In this document: positions 8,001-16,404 of the stretch, piece after piece
Layout: the number at the start of each line of letters is the position of its first letter
Position numbering within the stretch: the stretch's first letter is position 1
Origin: Candidatus Avelusimicrobium stercoris
GTDB lineage: Bacteria > Elusimicrobiota > Elusimicrobia > Elusimicrobiales > Elusimicrobiaceae
Assembly (NCBI GenBank): GCA_002432025.1
Contig: DJFE01000037.1
Location: 1 to 64,000 of the forward strand
DNA length: 64,000 nt
Direction: 5' to 3'
The notes under the pieces: model-generated
The model's input: the letters and a program-made list of their open reading frames with translations, nothing else
The model's database searches: none
Told to the model about the DNA's origin: nothing
Translations under genes and position numbers: made by a program

Positions 8001-9056
8001 CTACTCCAACATCGCAACATTCTGTATTGGAGAAAATGTAACTAGATTTTGGGTTATATTTTCTAAAAAGGGATTAGATGGAATATCAGAAACTTCTTTC
8101 CATTTTTCTTGTTTGTTTTTTACAGTAGTATATTGCGAATATTGTGCTTTCTGTCCGCCTACACGCGTTTCAATCGGAATACATATATCTTTTGTTTCTG
8201 TAGCCCCCAAAATGGATTCACAATAATTTATTCCTACTGCTTGAAAAATATCCTTTAATGGAAGATCGCGCGCTCTTGCTTCTATAATCTGTTTTTTTAA
8301 TATATCCTTATCTGAAATCTCTTGAGGAATAGTCTTTTTAATATCTTCCCAGTAAGAAATCAAAACCTTTTGTGCCAAAGTAGAGTTCCACACATCCTGT
8401 AAAGTTAAATTTCCTTTTTTATTCAATAATTTGCCTAAATTTTGGCTTACAGCTTTGGCAGAATAAAAGGTAATTTCATAACGGATAATGTTTTTCCCTT
8501 CATCTTGCATTTTTTTATAGAGTGCTTTATTGTAGGAATTAAAATGTTTTTTGCTGACTAGTTCTTTGGTCGTTTTATCATAAAAGGCAACATCGCGTCC
8601 TTTGTTTTTAAAGCCAATTTTATACCCCGAGCTGCCACTTTCGCTATAAATTTGTATCTTTTTTGTATTTTGTCCCTTGGCAAGCCCATTAGATATAAGA
8701 GATAAACAGGTTTGTATCTCGCCCTCTCTTATGATATTTTTACCATACTCCAAATACCAAATTGTAGCCGTTCTAATAACTTCTTCAGAAACTTCCAAAT
8801 CTCTTAATCTAAAAGCATCTTGAATAGCTTTTATCAAGAGCGGCAAGTCATCATTGCAGGCTTCCTCTAAGTTGTTTTGGAATAAACATCTAGGAACATT
8901 TACATCAAACACAAATTGCCCTTTATTATGATGGAAATATACAACAGGTTTACTTTTCGGATTTTCTGGTTTATCCACATAACAGCTCTTTATTGCACCT
9001 TCTTTCAATTCTTTTACTTCTTCAATATCAATACCGCCTTTTACTCTATCAATCAT
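8001..9056 (-). CDS. Replication initiator, filamentous-phage gene II-like
   Basis: About 351 residues. I chose the ATG at 9056 (MIDRVKGG) because AGGAG lies ten bases upstream and filamentous-phage Rep proteins usually open with MID; an upstream in-frame ATG at 9080 would add eight residues. The central KGRDVAFYDK (about residues 153-162) and IIRYEITFYSAK (about 190-201) resemble the Phage_CRI/gpII rolling-circle initiators, where a Tyr nicks one strand at the origin. The C-terminal half is unassigned. It is first in a minus-strand operon with a small ORF, an Xre regulator and an integrase. Family assignment is by motif recall and needs a profile search. Confidence 0.6.
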   Translation of the reverse strand: MIDRVKGGIDIEEVKELKEGAIKSCYVDKPENPKSKPVVYFHHNKGQFVFDVNVPRCLFQNNLEEACNDDLPLLIKAIQDAFRLRDLEVSEEVIRTATIWYLEYGKNIIREGEIQTCLSLISNGLAKGQNTKKIQIYSESGSSGYKIGFKNKGRDVAFYDKTTKELVSKKHFNSYNKALYKKMQDEGKNIIRYEITFYSAKAVSQNLGKLLNKKGNLTLQDVWNSTLAQKVLISYWEDIKKTIPQEISDKDILKKQIIEARARDLPLKDIFQAVGINYCESILGATETKDICIPIETRVGGQKAQYSQYTTVKNKQEKWKEVSDIPSNPFLENITQNLVTFSPIQNVAMLE

Positions 9057-9138
9057 ATGATTTAATCTCCTTTCTAACATTCCATAGATTACTCTAGGAG
9101 ATAGGGCTTTTATACCCTGTCATATAATATATAAGTGT

Positions 9139-9155
9139 AAACTATTGTATAGTTT
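9139..9155. promoter_or_regulatory. Perfect 17-bp palindrome, candidate operator of the Rep operon
   Basis: AAACTAT-TGT-ATAGTTT has two perfectly complementary 7-base arms. It sits about 85 bases upstream of the replication gene start in the region where the minus-strand promoter must lie. It is a plausible site for the element's Xre repressor. Confidence 0.55.
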
Positions 9156-9313
9156 TAGCTAGTAATCCAGATGAGAGGGGTTGGGACCAAGCGGTTAAAA
9201 TGCTTAGGATTTCATAATTATATACAGTGTGTTCTTTATAGTATAGGATTTAAAATATTAAACATCTTGGGCCAAAGGACCTATATATAAATAGGCCTTT
9301 TGAAAAAATAGCA

Positions 9314-9340
9314 TTGCACTATCAAATATGGTATTATAAA
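9314..9340 (+). promoter_or_regulatory. Possible promoter for the structured RNA / polysaccharide leader
   Basis: TTGCAC (9314-9319) and TATAAA (9335-9340) are 15 bases apart, with TATTAT overlapping at 9332-9337. Spacing is short, so this is a weak call. It lies just upstream of the highly structured stretch. Confidence 0.35.
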
Positions 9341-9349
9341 GATAAATTC

Positions 9350-9611
9350 TAATAGGAGTTTTGCAGTACAGCCACAGAAAGTGGTTAGCTTACAATTTAT
9401 TCTGTTTTGGGAATCCTATTGAAGAATAGGAAGTCGTTTAATAACGTGCTAATCCCGTCCCAAAACAGCTGGTTTAGGCAGAAGATAGAGGGAAGTCATG
9501 AGCCCTTTGTCTTCTGCCGAATGTTCCGCATATAAAATTATGCGGAACTACGGCTGTTTAATGACTGGGACTGGGATTAGCCTCGGAATTATTCAGCCGT
9601 TTTTGTTTCCT
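9350..9611 (+). ncRNA. Candidate structured non-coding RNA
   Basis: There is no open frame of note, but many stems in a row. CCAC/GTGG lies at about 9372-9384. CTGTTTTGGGA (9402-9412) pairs with TCCCAAAACAG (9458-9468) around an inner hairpin TCCTATT/AATAGGA (9414-9431). GGCAGAAGA (9477-9485) pairs with TCTTCTGCC (9510-9518), and GTTCCGCATA (9523-9532) with TATGCGGAAC (9539-9548). ACGGCTG (9550-9556) pairs with CAGCCGT (9594-9600) and is followed by TTTTGTTT, a terminator-like end. A further long-range match, 9448-9461 with 9567-9581 (14 pairs, one bulge), competes with the second stem or forms a pseudoknot. I do not recognise the family; tmRNA, RNase P, 6S and SRP consensus pieces are absent. 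Confidence 0.6.
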
Positions 9612-9688
9612 TCCATTTCATTTCTTCCTTAGTGAATATATTTCAATAGGTTCCATCGTTTTCATACGCTACAGCACGGCGTGTGAAC

Positions 9689-9766
9689 GGGAAAGGGACT
9701 TATGAATACCTCCGCCAAGAGTTCCACAAGTCCTTTTCCCACGATTTTAAGGGAAAGGGATTTTTT
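9689..9766 (+). promoter_or_regulatory. Terminator/antiterminator attenuator in front of the polysaccharide operon
   Basis: Three segments can pair in two mutually exclusive ways. Segment 1, GGGAAAGGGACTT (9689-9701), pairs over 13 bases (one G-U) with segment 2, AAGTCCTTTTCCC (9728-9740). Segment 2 can instead pair with segment 3, GGGAAAGGGA (9751-9760), to give a 10-bp hairpin followed directly by TTTTTT (9761-9766). The second form is a rho-independent terminator ending at the glycosyltransferase ATG. Segment 3 also carries the ribosome-binding purines, so the fold could control translation too. What triggers the switch is not visible. Confidence 0.7.
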
Positions 9767-10762
9767 ATGGAAAAAAATAACACCTCGCAACCACTTATTA
9801 GCATACTGGTTCCCGTGTATAATGCGGGTAAATATCTGCCCAAAACCTTAGTTTCTATAAAAAATCAGACATATCCTAATTTAGAAATCATTTGTATAGA
9901 TGATGGGTCAAACGACAACAGTTTGACTATTTTGCAAGACTTTTCGCGACAGGATTCTCGCTTTAAAATAATTTCTAGGGCCAATAAAGGCGTTGCTTAT
10001 ACCCGCAACCAATTATTACAAGAAGCAAAAGGTGCGTATATTGCCTTTGTAGATAGTGATGATACCATTGAACCTAACTATATAGAGTATTTGCTTAACT
10101 GTGCCTTAAATAAGCAGGCGGATGTGGTGCGGTGCCTATGGAAAGAAAAAAAACTGGGAATGATACAAAATCCAGGATGTTCCTCAAAACGGAATTTGCC
10201 CATAGAAAAGGATTTAAAGAAACGTATTTTTGCCGGATATTATGATTCTATTGTGTGGGGAAAACTGATAAAAAGAAGTCTGATCGTTCATAATAATATG
10301 CATTTTTGTGAAGATGGAGTATGCGAAGACCTCTCATTTATCATATTACTTTTCATTTTTGCTAATAAAATTGTTTCTGTTCCAGATAAATTATATATTT
10401 ATTGCCGGGATAATCCTTCAGCTATTACGGCACCTATCAATAGGGATAAAGTCTTATGGGGTCGCCTTTTAAATTTATTCTATGTGTGCCACATATTAAG
10501 ACAAACTGGTAAGTGTTCATCACAAGTTTGTAGTTTATTATGCCATTTACTTATATGGCATATGGCTTCTCTGCGTAAAATTTCTTTTTCTAATAAAATT
10601 AAAAACGAAATTATATGGCAACAATCTTTGAAAGAATTAGAGAGTTTGCAATCTTTGATTAGGGGGCCTAAAAAAGTCCTATACCAAAATTTTATTTTTG
10701 TGGCAAAACGCCTGAAAGGACATACCAGATATATTTGGTGTAAAATTTTCCGAATGTTATGA
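9767..10762 (+). CDS. GT2 family glycosyltransferase, first gene of polysaccharide operon
   Basis: About 331 residues from the ATG at 9767, preferred over an in-frame GTG at 9683 because the latter would translate the attenuator. The GT-A fold signature is clear: ISILVPVYNAGKYL, EIICIDDGSNDNS, then the metal-binding VDSDD near residue 90. Such enzymes transfer a sugar from a nucleotide donor to a growing surface glycan at the cytoplasmic face. The C-terminal third is AT-rich in codon use and has no recognised domain. Its end overlaps the next gene by four bases. Confidence 0.88.
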   Translation: MEKNNTSQPLISILVPVYNAGKYLPKTLVSIKNQTYPNLEIICIDDGSNDNSLTILQDFSRQDSRFKIISRANKGVAYTRNQLLQEAKGAYIAFVDSDDTIEPNYIEYLLNCALNKQADVVRCLWKEKKLGMIQNPGCSSKRNLPIEKDLKKRIFAGYYDSIVWGKLIKRSLIVHNNMHFCEDGVCEDLSFIILLFIFANKIVSVPDKLYIYCRDNPSAITAPINRDKVLWGRLLNLFYVCHILRQTGKCSSQVCSLLCHLLIWHMASLRKISFSNKIKNEIIWQQSLKELESLQSLIRGPKKVLYQNFIFVAKRLKGHTRYIWCKIFRML

Positions 10763-11529
10763 ACCTAAATACTTACGATGTTATTTATTCATTGGGTAAT
10801 AACTGTGCTACTGCTGAATATTTGCGCAAATATAATTTGCGTAAATATGCGGGGCCTTTTGATTGGATCACTTCCCCCTTAAAAGGGGCGCCTTTTGTAT
10901 GTATATTAGATCATTTTGCGGATTTTCTGAATTTTACATTTTTGCAAATAAATCCTGTTTCAAACCATAAAGCCTCTAATTTGGTTTGTCAACATAAACA
11001 AACAGGGTATTTATTTTTTCACGATTTTTTTGTCAATCAACCTCTTATGAGCCAAATTCAACCCGTATTGGATAAGTATCAAAGAAGGGTTAGCCGTTTT
11101 GAAAATGATTTAAAGAGTAATAAAAACATCCTTTTAGTATGGTATGGAGAAACAGGACAAACGCTATCCCAAACGGATATTCTCTTTTTTACTAGAAAAA
11201 TTAAAAAATTATATAGACAAAATTTAAAATTTCTATTTATTGAATATAACGGTGACGACGAAGGGAGTGTATGCTTAGAACCAGAAAAAGGGGTTAAACT
11301 GTATCAACTACCTAAACAAAAACTTGTATATCGAAAAGAAGGCTTCCTGTTATGGGACGAGAATACTATAGGGCCTTTATTTTCCACATTGTCTTTAAAT
11401 CGTTCTTTTTTACAAACTATAAGACAAAAGTTTAAAATTTTTGTTCTTAGATTGTGTTCAATTTTTATTATTAACAAAATCAAAAGGCATATATTTATTG
11501 AGAATTTTGTAAAAAATAACAAAAACTGA
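10759..11529 (+). CDS. DUF1796-like putative papain-like cysteine peptidase
   Basis: A 256-residue protein opening with YDVIYSLGNNCATAEYLRKYNLRKYAGPFDWITS, the SLG-x-NC...PFDW pattern of the DUF1796 group, which is often found in surface polysaccharide and antibiotic clusters and annotated as a papain-like peptidase. Cys near residue 15 would be the presumed nucleophile. The true role here is unknown; an acyl or aminoacyl transfer reaction on the glycan is as likely as proteolysis. It overlaps the preceding glycosyltransferase gene by four bases, so the two are coupled. Confidence 0.6.
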   Translation: MNLNTYDVIYSLGNNCATAEYLRKYNLRKYAGPFDWITSPLKGAPFVCILDHFADFLNFTFLQINPVSNHKASNLVCQHKQTGYLFFHDFFVNQPLMSQIQPVLDKYQRRVSRFENDLKSNKNILLVWYGETGQTLSQTDILFFTRKIKKLYRQNLKFLFIEYNGDDEGSVCLEPEKGVKLYQLPKQKLVYRKEGFLLWDENTIGPLFSTLSLNRSFLQTIRQKFKIFVLRLCSIFIINKIKRHIFIENFVKNNKN

Positions 11530-11614
11530 TATTCCCATTATTGTGCCAGTTTATTATATAAGAAACATTTAGAAAAGTCTTGCAGACAAATTTCCTGAAA
11601 TAGGAGTTTATAAT

Positions 11615-12727
11615 ATGCTTAATTCTAAAAATTTAGTAGTAGGGGCCGGGATTACGGGATGCACTATTGCCCGCCAGTTGGCAGAGTTAGGTGAAAAGGT
11701 ATTGGTGATAGATAAGCGTGCACATATTGCTGGAAATACTTATGACTATCGTGATAAACATGGAATTATGATTCATAAATACGGTTCGCATATTTTCCAC
11801 ACCAACCTGCCCGAAGTGTGGAATTTTCTATCCCGTTTTACTTCCTTTAACACGTATATGCACAAAGTGCTGGCCGTAATAGATGGAATTCCCGCCAATA
11901 TCCCTTTTAGTTTACGGACACTTTATCAGGTATTTCCTTCCTCTTTAGCCATGCGGTTAGAGGAAAAATTATGTAAAAATTTTTCATACAATACAAAAAT
12001 TCCGATACTGGAATTTCAAAAACAGGACGATGCTGACTTAAAATTTTTGGCGCAATATATCTATGAAAAAGTGTTTTTGCATTACACCGCCAAACAATGG
12101 GGAACTACTCCCGATATGGTGGACGGCACTGTTACCGCCCGAGTACCCGTATATATCGGTTGGGACGAGCGCTACTTTCAGGACGTTTATCAAGGAATCC
12201 CCTTGTATGGATATACCGAAATGGCACGCAAAATGCTGGCCCACCCGAATATAGAAGTTCACTTAAATACCCAATATACGGACATAAAAGGAACTTTTAA
12301 GAGGACATTTTACACAGGGGCGATTGATGAGTTTTTCCAATACAAGTGGGGCGAACTGCCATACCGCAGCGTCTCTTTTAAGATGGAAGAACATAACCGC
12401 CCTTATTATCAGCAGAACGCTGTGGTCAATTATCCCTGCAATTACGATTTTACACGCATCCATGAATACAAGTATTACTTGCAGGATTCCTCGCCTACAA
12501 CCGTTATTGCCAAAGAATACTCAACGGCTTTTTGTCTCGGGAAAAATGAACGGTATTATCCGGTTCCGGCCGCGGCAAATGAAGAACTATATCAAAAATA
12601 CTTACAAGAAGCGGCCCGTTTGCCGCATATCTATTTTGTTGGCCGTTTAGGCGAATATAAATATTACGACATGGATAAAGCTGTTGCCCGGGCTTTATCT
12701 GTTATAAAAAGCATATTTGGAGAATAA
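11615..12727 (+). CDS. glf: UDP-galactopyranose mutase
   Basis: A 370-residue flavoprotein that interconverts UDP-galactopyranose and UDP-galactofuranose. Seen are the Rossmann start LVVGAGITGCTIARQLAELG, then VLVIDKRAHIAGNTYD and YGSHIFHTN, with the C-terminal RLGEYKYYDMD FAD-binding segment. Length matches bacterial Glf (about 370-390). It implies that the glycan made by this locus contains galactofuranose. AGGAG lies upstream of the ATG. The 85-base gap from the preceding gene holds no recognisable feature. Confidence 0.96.
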   Translation: MLNSKNLVVGAGITGCTIARQLAELGEKVLVIDKRAHIAGNTYDYRDKHGIMIHKYGSHIFHTNLPEVWNFLSRFTSFNTYMHKVLAVIDGIPANIPFSLRTLYQVFPSSLAMRLEEKLCKNFSYNTKIPILEFQKQDDADLKFLAQYIYEKVFLHYTAKQWGTTPDMVDGTVTARVPVYIGWDERYFQDVYQGIPLYGYTEMARKMLAHPNIEVHLNTQYTDIKGTFKRTFYTGAIDEFFQYKWGELPYRSVSFKMEEHNRPYYQQNAVVNYPCNYDFTRIHEYKYYLQDSSPTTVIAKEYSTAFCLGKNERYYPVPAAANEELYQKYLQEAARLPHIYFVGRLGEYKYYDMDKAVARALSVIKSIFGE

Positions 12728-12730
12728 TGT

Positions 12731-13837
12731 ATGACAGTTATCCCCGATATATCCATTTTAGTTCCCTGTTATAATGTGGAAACGTATTTACCCCAATGTT
12801 TGGATAGTTTAATAAAACAAACGTTGAAAAATATTGAAATTATTGCTATTAACGACGGTTCCACTGATAAAACGCTATCTATTCTGCGAGAATACGCTGC
12901 TAAAGATTCCCGCATTGTTATTATAGACAAACCCAATGAAGGATATGGAAAATCTATGAATAGAGGGCTGAAAAAGGCCCGTGGAAAATATATTGGCATT
13001 GTAGAAAGCGACGACTGGGCAGATGTGAATATGTTTGGCGAAATGTTCCGTTTGGCGACAACAAACCGGGTACAGGTGGTTAAATCCGCTTTTTATAATT
13101 ATTCCGTTAGAATGGGAAATAAAAAACAAGACTTTTTAGCTGATTCCGAACTTAACCGGGTTCTTAATCCAAAAGAAAATTCCGCCATCTTTTACTACCA
13201 ACCCTGTATTTGGTCAGCGATTTATGAACGTGCATTTTTGGAAAAGTATCAAATTGATTTTTTGGAATCTCCCGGGGCCTCTTATCAGGACATCGGGTTT
13301 AATTTTAAAGTGTGGGTTCAGGCCGAACGGGTATGGTTTACATCAAAGGCTTTTTTACATTACCGTAATGACAATGCGAGTTCTTCCATACATTCCCAAG
13401 GAAAAGTATTTTGCGTGCGTGACGAATGGGTGAATATAGAACAGTATCTGAAAAAATACCCCCATTTGGAACAATCCAGTCGCTGCCTGCGAACTTACGT
13501 TAAATTGGGTAACTACTTTTGGAATTTAAAACGTTTGGAAGGGGAAAATCGAAGTGCTTTTCATAAATACTTTATCGAGGCATACGGGCAAATATTAGTG
13601 GATGATGGAATAAAGTGGCGGCATTGCTTTACCTCCCAGACTCGGCTAAAGATGCTAAAACAATTATTTCCCTATTCTTTAAAGTGGCGGAGCCTTTATT
13701 GGTTGCAGAAACTATCCCGTCCCCTGTTAGTGGACAAAATAAAGCGGGGGAAGAAAACATGGTATTTCTTTTTCGGGCTAATACCTATAAAAACAGTTTG
13801 CGCTAAATTTCCGGGTTTTTGTAAGGAGAATCAATAA
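12731..13837 (+). CDS. GT2 family glycosyltransferase
   Basis: A 368-residue GT-A glycosyltransferase. DISILVPCYNVETYLPQCLDSL at the N-terminus, IAINDGSTDKT and the VESDDWAD metal-binding motif near residue 93 define family GT2 (WcaA-like). The C-terminal part has aromatic-rich helices and ends in a basic segment (KIKRGKKTW) that may touch the membrane. GGAG lies just upstream of the ATG, four bases after glf. Its TAA stop overlaps the ATG of the next gene by one base (TAATG). Sugar specificity cannot be deduced. Confidence 0.9.
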   Translation: MTVIPDISILVPCYNVETYLPQCLDSLIKQTLKNIEIIAINDGSTDKTLSILREYAAKDSRIVIIDKPNEGYGKSMNRGLKKARGKYIGIVESDDWADVNMFGEMFRLATTNRVQVVKSAFYNYSVRMGNKKQDFLADSELNRVLNPKENSAIFYYQPCIWSAIYERAFLEKYQIDFLESPGASYQDIGFNFKVWVQAERVWFTSKAFLHYRNDNASSSIHSQGKVFCVRDEWVNIEQYLKKYPHLEQSSRCLRTYVKLGNYFWNLKRLEGENRSAFHKYFIEAYGQILVDDGIKWRHCFTSQTRLKMLKQLFPYSLKWRSLYWLQKLSRPLLVDKIKRGKKTWYFFFGLIPIKTVCAKFPGFCKENQ

Positions 13838-16404
13838 TGCGTCCGGCTCTCAGTGTAATCATCCCAGTATACAATGTAGCGCCGTATCTATCCCGCTGCT
13901 TGGAAAGTTTAATTAATCAAACACTTAAAAATATTGAAATTATTGCTGTAAATGACGGGAGCGAAGACGAGTGTTTGAATATCCTGCTAAAGTATCAAAA
14001 ACAAGATCCCCGCATACGGGTTGTTACTCAAAAGAGGGCAGGGCCTTCTGCCGCTAAAAATACTGGGTTGCGTATTGCATGTTCGGCGTTGGTTGCTTTT
14101 TGCGATGGGGATGATTGGCTGGCCCCAACCGCTTATGAGAAAGCTGTGGAGCAGATGACCGAGAAAGTGGATTTGGTCAATTTCGGCATTTCAGTAGTGG
14201 GGCTAGATGGCAAACAATGTAACGAACGCTATTATGACATAAAATATAAGGGAAAAGTCGTTCCATTGGAAGAAGTTTTGCTAAATATGGATAAGTCTCC
14301 TTGCAATAAGATTTTCCGTAAATACTTGTTGGATAAATATCATATTTCTTTTCCAATTGACTTACATTTTGAAGACGCCTATTTTTGCAGCATTTATGGA
14401 TTATTCTGTAGATCCATTTTTTTCCTACCGGAGAGACTTTATTATTATCGCAGGAGGCCTAATTCTACTATGGATCGGGTTTTTAACCGTACTCCAGGTT
14501 TGGCGATTGAACACTTGGAAATTGCTATCTGCATTTACCAATACCTTGCAGAAAATGGTTTGTTTCTACGGTACAAACATTATTTCGGCAAATTATTTTT
14601 CTCATTTTTTGATTTTGCTTTAAGATATGAATCCATTTTAGAAGAACAAGTACGTATATACGCACTAGCCCGCGCTTTTTTGGATAAAGAGAAAATTCAG
14701 TTTGTGGAATTTCCTTATTTGCGCCATGCTCAAGAATTGTTAAATAGAAGAGCTTGGAATAGAAAAATAAAAAAATATGGCGGACTAGTGAGAATTACAG
14801 AAACCCCGGGGGAGTATTGCCTGCGCTTTTTAGGAATTCCGTTGAGAAGAAAAAGATTTTATGACGCCTCTTTTCCTCGGGTTTCTGTCATTATGCCGGC
14901 TTACAATGTGGGAAAATATATTAAAGAAGCCATTGACTCTGTATTGGCACAAACTTACGTTAATTTTGAATTTATTATTATTAACGACGGAAGTACAGAC
15001 AATACAGCCGAGGTCATTCAAAGTTATCATGATGACCGAATTGTGTTTATTAACAATAAAACAAACTGTGGGTTGGTATCTTGTCTGAATTACGGCTTGG
15101 ATATTGCGCGCGGAGCATACGTTGCTCGCATGGACGCGGATGATATTTCACTTCCAGAGAGACTTTCTCTTCAAGTACAATTTATGGATCGTCATTCACG
15201 GGTTGGAGTGCTTGGTTCTTGGTTTTTTATTTTTGGGGATATCTGCCCGCGTGTTGAAAGGAAGCCGAAATATCCCGGATTAAAAGATATGTTGAAATGT
15301 TCCCCTGTGGGGCATCCCACCGCTATGTTCCGCAAATCTGTATTTGACAAATATCATTTGCGCTATAATCCTGATTATAAACATGCGGAGGACTATGAAT
15401 TGTGGGTACGGGCCTGCCGAGTTACCAAAATAGCCAATATTCAACAAGTATTATTAAAATATCGCTGGCATGGGGAAAGTGTTTCCTGCAAACATGAACG
15501 GGAACAAGTACAAACTTCGCTGGTAATACAGCAAAAAATTAAAAAACTGTGTGGAGATGAAAAAGCCATATGCCGTTATAATCTGTACGATACGCAATTG
15601 TTATCCGTATTAAAATCTTTGGGACATTTTGCTTATATGCCCAACAGCGGAAATATGGGAGATATGCTGATTGCCAAAGCCTCCATGCAATGGTTTGACA
15701 AAAATAACCTCTCATGGGAACGCATGAACCTAGGAGATTCTCCGAAAAATTTTGTTTATGGCGGGGGTGGCGCCTGGCTACATACATGGATTAATTATAT
15801 GCAACCCACTATGTCTATAATGCAACAAGCTAGGCGTATTGTCATTTTACCATCTTCTTTTGACAATGTGCCAGAACTAATATCCGTTTTGGATAAGCGG
15901 TTTATTGTCTTCTGCAGGGAAAAGAAGTCTTTTGATTACTTGATAAACAGTCATACGCAGGCGACCATCTTGCTAGATCATGATATGGCTTTGCGTCTGG
16001 ACGCGGACAACGTTTGTAAAGAACCATCAAAATCAATAAAAAAATCCGTTCTAAAACTGAAAAAAAGGATTCGGCTTTTGCCGTTTAGTTGTAACCTTTT
16101 TAGGCAGGATTCCGAATCATTGGGATATTATTCGACTGATTTGGACTTATCCGATTCTTTGGGTTGGTTCAGCCAATATGAAACGAGAGAAAACATTGAT
16201 TTTGTGGGAAGTGGCATGCTAGAAATGCTACGTCATTTTGATTGTGTTCATACGGATCGTTTACATATCGGTATTGCGGCAGCTCTTACGGGTGCGGATG
16301 TGTACTTGTATGATAATTCGTATGGAAAAATTAAAGGCGTATATGAACACTCTTTACATACACTAGCAAATGTAAAATTTCTTGATAAAAAGAGGGCATT
16401 ATGA
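13837..16404 (+). CDS. GT2-GT2-polysaccharide pyruvyltransferase fusion
   Basis: An 855-residue protein with three domains in one frame. Domain 1 (about 1-300) is a GT2 enzyme: LSVIIPVYNVAPYLS, VNDGSEDE, CDGDDW. Domain 2 (about 345-560) is a second GT2: VSVIMPAYNVGKYI, INDGSTDNT, ARMDADDIS. Domain 3 (about 595-855) resembles polysaccharide pyruvyltransferases (PF04230): NSGNMGDMLI, VYGGGGAWLH and a terminal HTDRLHIGIAAALTG near residue 806. The protein may add two sugars and a pyruvate ketal. It overlaps neighbours at both ends. No frameshift is apparent, so the fusion seems genuine. Confidence 0.85.
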   Translation: MRPALSVIIPVYNVAPYLSRCLESLINQTLKNIEIIAVNDGSEDECLNILLKYQKQDPRIRVVTQKRAGPSAAKNTGLRIACSALVAFCDGDDWLAPTAYEKAVEQMTEKVDLVNFGISVVGLDGKQCNERYYDIKYKGKVVPLEEVLLNMDKSPCNKIFRKYLLDKYHISFPIDLHFEDAYFCSIYGLFCRSIFFLPERLYYYRRRPNSTMDRVFNRTPGLAIEHLEIAICIYQYLAENGLFLRYKHYFGKLFFSFFDFALRYESILEEQVRIYALARAFLDKEKIQFVEFPYLRHAQELLNRRAWNRKIKKYGGLVRITETPGEYCLRFLGIPLRRKRFYDASFPRVSVIMPAYNVGKYIKEAIDSVLAQTYVNFEFIIINDGSTDNTAEVIQSYHDDRIVFINNKTNCGLVSCLNYGLDIARGAYVARMDADDISLPERLSLQVQFMDRHSRVGVLGSWFFIFGDICPRVERKPKYPGLKDMLKCSPVGHPTAMFRKSVFDKYHLRYNPDYKHAEDYELWVRACRVTKIANIQQVLLKYRWHGESVSCKHEREQVQTSLVIQQKIKKLCGDEKAICRYNLYDTQLLSVLKSLGHFAYMPNSGNMGDMLIAKASMQWFDKNNLSWERMNLGDSPKNFVYGGGGAWLHTWINYMQPTMSIMQQARRIVILPSSFDNVPELISVLDKRFIVFCREKKSFDYLINSHTQATILLDHDMALRLDADNVCKEPSKSIKKSVLKLKKRIRLLPFSCNLFRQDSESLGYYSTDLDLSDSLGWFSQYETRENIDFVGSGMLEMLRHFDCVHTDRLHIGIAAALTGADVYLYDNSYGKIKGVYEHSLHTLANVKFLDKKRAL

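Larger units (their letters stand above)
9081..9682. other. Gene-free interval between Rep operon and polysaccharide operon
   Basis: Holds the Rep operon upstream region with its palindrome, a plus-strand hairpin near 9270-9301 (AAGG-CCTAT / ATAGG-CCTT, followed by T and A runs), the weak promoter at 9314, the structured RNA at 9350-9611 and about 70 bases leading into the attenuator. Nothing else convincing is coding. Confidence 0.7.

Noticed and set aside
9178..9295. Possible 39-codon ORF and a tRNA-like stretch (CCAAGCGGTTAAAATGC)
   Set aside because: No ribosome site for the ORF, and the stretch does not fold into acceptor, anticodon and T arms.
9363..9430. TTG-started 22-codon leader peptide in front of the structured RNA
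   Set aside because: The AGGAG lies only two or three bases from the TTG, too close to work, and there is no codon bias typical of leader peptides.
9670..9700. Possible ops/JUMPStart (RfaH) element before the polysaccharide operon
   Set aside because: The GGCGGTAGCGTG core is not present on the coding strand; only a partial resemblance on the other strand.
9683..9766. Upstream GTG start giving 28 extra residues on the first glycosyltransferase
   Set aside because: The extension would be encoded by the attenuator hairpins; the ATG at 9767 has its own ribosome purines and starts just before the GT2 domain.
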